Source: Colletes latitarsis
Lineage: Eukaryota > Arthropoda > Insecta > Hymenoptera > Colletidae
Direction: 5' to 3'
DNA length: 64,000 bases
NCBI RefSeq assembly: GCF_051014445.1
Contig: NC_135147.1
Span: 25,758,479-25,822,478 of the forward strand
Shown: in pieces, positions 59,240 through 64,000 of the stretch
Numbering within the stretch: position 1 is the first letter of the stretch
Layout: the number at the start of each line of letters is the position of its first letter
Translations under genes and position numbers: made by a program
Notes under the pieces: model-generated
Seen by the model: only the letters and a program-made list of their open reading frames with translations
Databases searched by the model: none
What the model was told of the DNA's origin: nothing

Positions 59240-59886
59240 AAAAAAAAAAAAAAAATAAAAATGTAGGGCAGTCGAGATTCCAAATCGTATGCCGTTGACG
59301 TGTGGTCGGATTCCAGTTGTTCAGGAGCGAGAAGGCAAATGTGAGCCTTTCTCTCTCGACGGATAGCTTCGGAATAATCGAGAAAGAGGGCATGTGTCAG
59401 TTTGCCTTTGTCGACTTTACGAAACTCTACGAGCTCACGTACGCATGATCTGGCATGTGTGAGTAGGGCACCGGGTGCTGAATCTGGCATCTCTGTTTCC
59501 AGCGGCTCGTTAGAAGCTGCATTGAAAATACCGTTGATTTTAATTGTCTCCACTCCCGCATTCCATTTCATTGACCTCCACTTTACGTCGACGTCACACG
59601 GCGAACGACTACGCGCAGTCATTCGCGGTTTTTGGGTCAACATTGAAACCCACTTCTCGCCTGAAACTCGGCTGCAATATATCGTCGATTACCGTCGACG
59701 TTCCGTAATTACCGTGATTCATTAGCGAGTCCAAGGAACGCTAGGTATCGATCATGACCTCGGGGAAAACAATGTTCCTCGAACGCTTAAAGATAAAGCC
59801 GTGATCTTTCTTACGGTACCATCGAGTTGGACGAAAATTAATTTAAGAATTCTCGACGGGGATGTCAAGTATTTCTGATTCGACGA
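59240..59886. other. A16 run followed by sequence without recognised gene
   Basis: Sixteen A residues at 59240-59255 abut the satellite. The minus-strand frame over 59260-59643 (start MLTQKPRMTARS, containing APEQLESDHTSTAYDLESR) is open for 152 codons and then runs into the poly-T and satellite. It matches no family I know and could be a repeat-derived frame. Confidence 0.4.
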
Positions 59887-60042
59887 GCACCCTCGAACTC
59901 GCGAACGAAAATTGTCCCAACGTGTCAGAGTACGGATGGTAGATGCATCATCGTCCCAAACTTTTTGTGTATTTCGAGTAGCTTCTGCTGCGTTATGACC
60001 CAGTTTGAACACGTGAAATATCACCATTCGTAAATCACGGTT
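59887..60042 (-). pseudogene. Mariner-type transposase HTH remnant
   Basis: On the minus strand the frame starting at 60153 contains NRDLRMVIFHVFKLGHNAAE, continues ATRNTQKVWDDDASTIRTLT and then RWDNFRSRV. This matches the first helix-turn-helix of mariner/Mos1 transposases (FKLGRNAAEAARNI...VFGE...RTVQRWFKKFRSG). No second HTH and no catalytic DDD block follow, so the element is truncated. A role as a domesticated DNA-binding exon cannot be excluded but has no support here. Confidence 0.75.
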
Positions 60043-63000
60043 GCTCGTGTCCGACAAACACTGTACGCGAGCTTCTAAAAACAATACGCCAAAGTACGGA
60101 AAGTATTCCAATTTGCAAAGATGAAGCTTGCGGAGTAAGATAACAGTCGCCATGATAACGTGGTGAATCTGGGAAGGTTTCGTTCGATCGTCTGCTTTCT
60201 ACCGATCCAATACTTTTGCGAATAAAGATGGTAACTTTAAACCGATTCGATACATCGGCGCTAGAGTTTCTTACGGGGTCGTTAAAAATTTTGTGTGCTA
60301 CTTCGCGTAACTCTGCGTCAGATCTTGTTACGAGCCCGACAGTAACGCTCTGTACCACTAAATCTCAATGACGTGCCATGGGAGCGCGATACCGACGAAA
60401 TTGCCGAGTTTCGAAGCTCCGAAACTCGGTTAAAATTCGTCCAATGATAAGAGGACAAACTTAAAACAGCGACGAGCAACAAAATTTGATAATTTTCCTT
60501 CGAAATGAATGAAACTGCATCCCTATAATCGTTTATTTCTTAATACCAGCCGGAGCGATAAGCGGGAATAAATTTCCAACTGGAAACGGGAAGGCCAGAG
60601 CTGGGAGGATATGAAATTAAAAATTGTTGGAAGACAATTAGGAACGCCATTGCAAGAAAGAAACCCAAGAACAAAGCGGAATTAATAGAAGCTATTCACG
60701 GTGCGTCGGTAGAAAAACTTTCTATGCAAATACTTCAAACGAATAATCTTCTTCGTTGCCTGGAACGTGCAAAGTTGCGATAAAAGGCCTCCGGAGGCAG
60801 CACGGAGTATAAATAATTTTATTTATCGAAAGGAGATTAATTTGTATCGTGTCTGAATAAATTCGCGGAATCGAATGGTTCGAAACGTTTCGTCCTCGGA
60901 TACGGCTGCGTGTCGGGGGCGGTTGATGAAAAATTTAAACGTCCCGGGCGAGGAAATGAAAGGCTGTCGGAAAGATCAATATCGAAGTTCCCCGTCATAC
61001 CATAAGCCGGTTTAATAACGCACGCTGGCGACACCAGCCGAAGCAACGCAATCGTCATATCTCTCAGAATGCGGATTACTGATAACCCGTTGCATCGCGG
61101 ATCATTAGTCACGCGACAGGTTTCGCGTTCAATTTTTCGCCCCTGCCATCGCCAGCTGCAACCATGCATCTCCTCGACTTTGCAATCCCTATCGACGCTG
61201 AACGAACCTAAAGGAAACCATTACGTATTTATATAACGTTCGACAGAAGTCAATTTTTAATTCTTTCGTGTCTGTGTCGGCCAAACGTATACTATTCAAT
61301 TTGATTTAAATTTGTTCGTACAAGAAAGGGTCATGAAAAAGAATAGATTTCTTATGTGACTACCTTGGGAATGTAAAAATGTATTGATTTTAATTTATAA
61401 GGTTCGATGACAAGTAGTCAAAGGGTTAAGCACGGCTTTGCCAAGCTCTGGTCGATCGAATGGGTAATGGATTCGTGAAAGCGGAGACTTTGATAAGAAA
61501 TAGAAACGGGGGCCCCATGAGACGCTTCCAATTTTCGTGTTCGTAGTGATCGCGAAACATTTCAGCCGGATCAGTTTCCACGGCGAAAAAATCTTTGTTG
61601 CTCGCCTCGAATCAAATGCAACGTGATCAAAGGCGATTCCGGCGTTTCGATTCAAAAATTCCCTGTCCCTCTGATATATTTATACGCTCCTCCCTTTGCT
61701 CCTTTCACGTTCGTTTAATATTATTCCGTTTACATTAATAATAAATATCCTGGACCCTCGCGGCGACAGTTCTCAAAAATTTCTATTACGTCTTTCTATA
61801 TTATGTCGACTGTGAATTTATGAAATGCTTTGTTGCCTCAACCCCTAAATATAATAATCCGTATCTTGCTTCAAGTATGACTCAATAAATGCATAAACAT
61901 CCACAGTTTATAGTCGTTCGGATCCAGAGTTTGGAGGAAACTTTTACCAGAAATTGCTTCGAGGGAAGACGGTCCGCGAGTAATCATTTTGCAAGGATTT
62001 CCGGGACGAGTCCTGTCCAGAAGGACGTCGACGCGACTTTTAGCGGGGCCAGGATTGTCACGGTTAATACCGTAGGCAGAGCACGAAGCCACGCAGCAGC
62101 CCGCCAAATAAAACAAAGCCGTGGAGACCGCGTGCGGGAGTTCACACCACGACCGCAGAAACGGCTGCCAGGCAGAAATGTGTGCCAGACGTACCCTCCT
62201 GGATCCCTGGATCCCTCGAGCACTGACCGACCAATTAACCTTCCGCCCACTCTCGATCCTCCGCTTTCTCTTCTAATTACCGCACCGCCAGAGCCAACCT
62301 TTCGCCGTGGAAACCTTTCCTCTCCGTCCGCCCTGTTTGCAAACCGTAAAAAAAACTGCTGAACTTTGGTTTCCGCTCGCGATAAAACACCAACTGGAAA
62401 TAAATTAATACCCGAATAAACCGAAGAAAACGAAATATCTACGAGCGAGGTACATCGTGCAAGGATATATCGTTGGACGCAGGATTCCGGACTCGTTTGT
62501 TCCGCGCGTTAAATATTGAAGCCAAAAATATCAGATCGCAATGGGAACGCGGGTAGGCACGTCCCGCTTTCTGACGTTGTCATTCTTCCCGAGGCGTGAG
62601 TTTACCCCGAACACCGTATTACCGTCGCTTTTTCGCCGCTGGAATTCGAGCAAACAGCCGTATTTCACGTTCCTTGTTCCTGGACGAGTTTGATTTGTTG
62701 GCCAGAGCACCGGGTAATAAACGCGTTATCGGAATCGAAACGCATCGTGCCCGAAATCGCACCTACCCCGCCGAAAATGCGTTTCCGCGTCTGAATTTTT
62801 CACGACCGATCGATGTCCAATCCGATCGCGTCGCTCAGGGGTTGGAATCGAATTCTCTGAAACGATCCATTCTTAAAGAAATATTCGTTAAATATAGGTA
62901 ATTGTTTGTTGAAAGATTCTGGGAAACTTTAATGAGTTCTCTGCTTCAAGGGTTGTTTATTGAATTAATCCTTTGCACTCGGAGACTTTACTACTCGAGC

Positions 63001-63825
63001 ACACTTTCTCACGAAATGGATAGCAGATCCTTTGCTTGATATTAAAACAATAATATCGTTGTGCTTCCTTAGAGGTTTGTTTCTCTCTTCTAAAAGATTT
63101 CTTTATGAAGAGGGTGCAATCCTTGGCTTGTTTAGACAAAGTTCTATGTTCCTTTCAAAGCGTTAAGACGTGCCTTCCTAGTGTTCCTAATAAAAGCTTA
63201 GTTAAAAGTTATTCCTTTTATTCCACCACCTATTTCCAATAGGGTGCATCCAAATTCTTTACCTGTACCTCGTTCGACGTTAAGAATACGGTGAATTATA
63301 TGAAATAGAACTAAGGTTGGGTAAAATCGGGTAACTTGGAACGCAGTCGTCGAAACACGCGACGGAAATAATTGTCGAAGGCTCGAGGCGCGCGAAAGTA
63401 ATTTCCCCGGTATATTACATCGTTTCAGTAATCCACGGAAAGTTACGCGACAAAGTTCGGTGAAAAGCGCTCGAAGCATCGAAGTTAATAATCGTGAAAG
63501 GAACGTATCGCAATTTTTTACTAGCTCGCGATACTCGACAATAAATCGTGCCCCGGGAAGTTGAAGCGAGAGTATTGCGCCGCGCAAAGTTCTCGTCCCC
63601 CATCGACAGGACTTTTGCGTAGAACGGGCGAACTCGCGTAGTCGATGGAAAATTGAAACTAGTTTCCACGGAAGTGTCCGATAATCATTCGGTAATTCGT
63701 ATCCCCCGCCATTCTAATCCGAATTTCGCGTTGCATAGAAATTATTCTTCTACGTGATATGACAAAGTGTTTGCAGAAAATGGGTTTGAAAATTATTTCG
63801 TTCGAATTGAGAGATCCGTGAGACG
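60043..63825. other. No gene recognised; two TTAA-type element ends
   Basis: Near 61403-61427 gacaagtagtcaaagggttaa and near 62965-62990 attaatcctttgcactcgga resemble ends of the TTAA MITE family seen at 23.6 kb, without clear partners. The 107-codon minus frame at 60035-60358 overlaps the mariner remnant. Frames at 61.9-62.4 and 62.6-62.9 kb are unrecognised. Confidence 0.4.
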
Positions 63826-63909
63826 ATGGAGGTATCAGGGACGAACGAGGATCGATTTTACACGGCGAATTCGGTTCTGGGGGGGAGGAGTTTCCGGTTC
63901 AAGCGACAG
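63826..63909 (+). CDS. Possible first coding exon of an unidentified gene (speculative)
   Basis: agacgATGG gives a favourable start context. Twenty-eight complete codons (MEVSGTNEDRFYTANSVLGG then RSFRFKRQ) lead to CGACAG|GTACGC, a good donor in phase 0. The peptide is hydrophilic with no signal peptide and no family I recognise. The window ends 91 bases later, so continuation cannot be tested. It could equally be chance. Confidence 0.2.
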
Positions 63910-64000
63910 GTACGCGGAACGTGCCGGTATGCGACTCTTGAGACACGGAGTCGGTGGTATCGCACGGACCAAAATCCAGGATTATCCGATCTTAATCCGC

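Noticed and set aside
59260..59643. 152-codon minus-strand frame
   Set aside because: Ends in a poly-T tract and satellite, matches no known family and has no splice or transcript support. Left as unassigned rather than called a gene.

Overview
The window is eukaryotic DNA. It has split genes with GT-AG introns, no bacterial-style operons, and decayed animal DNA transposons. One multi-exon gene encodes a Sidestep-type immunoglobulin-superfamily cell-surface receptor, a family known from insects. The CpG-rich sequence and the many short TIR elements and repeat ends of the 'acagggtgttc' and 'TTAACCCTTTG' kinds fit an insect, most likely a hymenopteran. That placement is inference, because no search could be run.

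Layout. 1-5.7 kb: no recognised gene. 5.73-6.05 kb: decayed Tc1-like transposase C-terminus. 7.7-9.04 kb: GC/CpG-rich stretch, probably promoter and 5' UTR of the receptor gene. 9,044-25,228 (+ strand): receptor gene, rebuilt here as 12 coding exons with consistent phases, 2,385 nt and 794 codons. The order is signal peptide, five Ig domains, one fibronectin-III-like domain, a transmembrane helix and a 65-residue cytoplasmic tail. A likely poly(A) signal lies at 25,838. Introns hold a 144-bp tandem repeat and a small TTAA-flanked MITE.

25.9-56.4 kb: I recognise no coding gene. The region is rich in short tandem or segmental duplications (periods about 100-280 bp at 27.2, 32.6, 37.3, 38.9, 41.8, 47.7 and 50.9 kb). 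It also has a higher-order A-A-B-A-B repeat at 52.1-53.2 kb, a TIR element at 30.6-31.5 kb, a Tc1-type MITE with TA duplications at 42.97-43.34 kb, and a roughly 400-bp inverted repeat at 53.9-54.3 kb with a third copy at 43.9 kb.

56.4-59.25 kb is the most unusual segment. Two arrays of a CTGCTGACC-type minisatellite lie in opposite orientation. Each is flanked on the inside by a related unique block with an AATAAA motif. They enclose about seven copies of a 78-bp unit, each containing a near-perfect 36-bp hairpin built from inverted TCAAGGCCA-like (nuclear-receptor half-site) sequences. 59.9-60.05 kb carries a mariner-type HTH remnant on the minus strand. 60.05-64 kb has no recognised gene except a speculative first coding exon at 63,826-63,909.

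The single confident gene acts alone here. Its family mediates neuronal and axon recognition through binding partners of the Beaten-path family encoded elsewhere.
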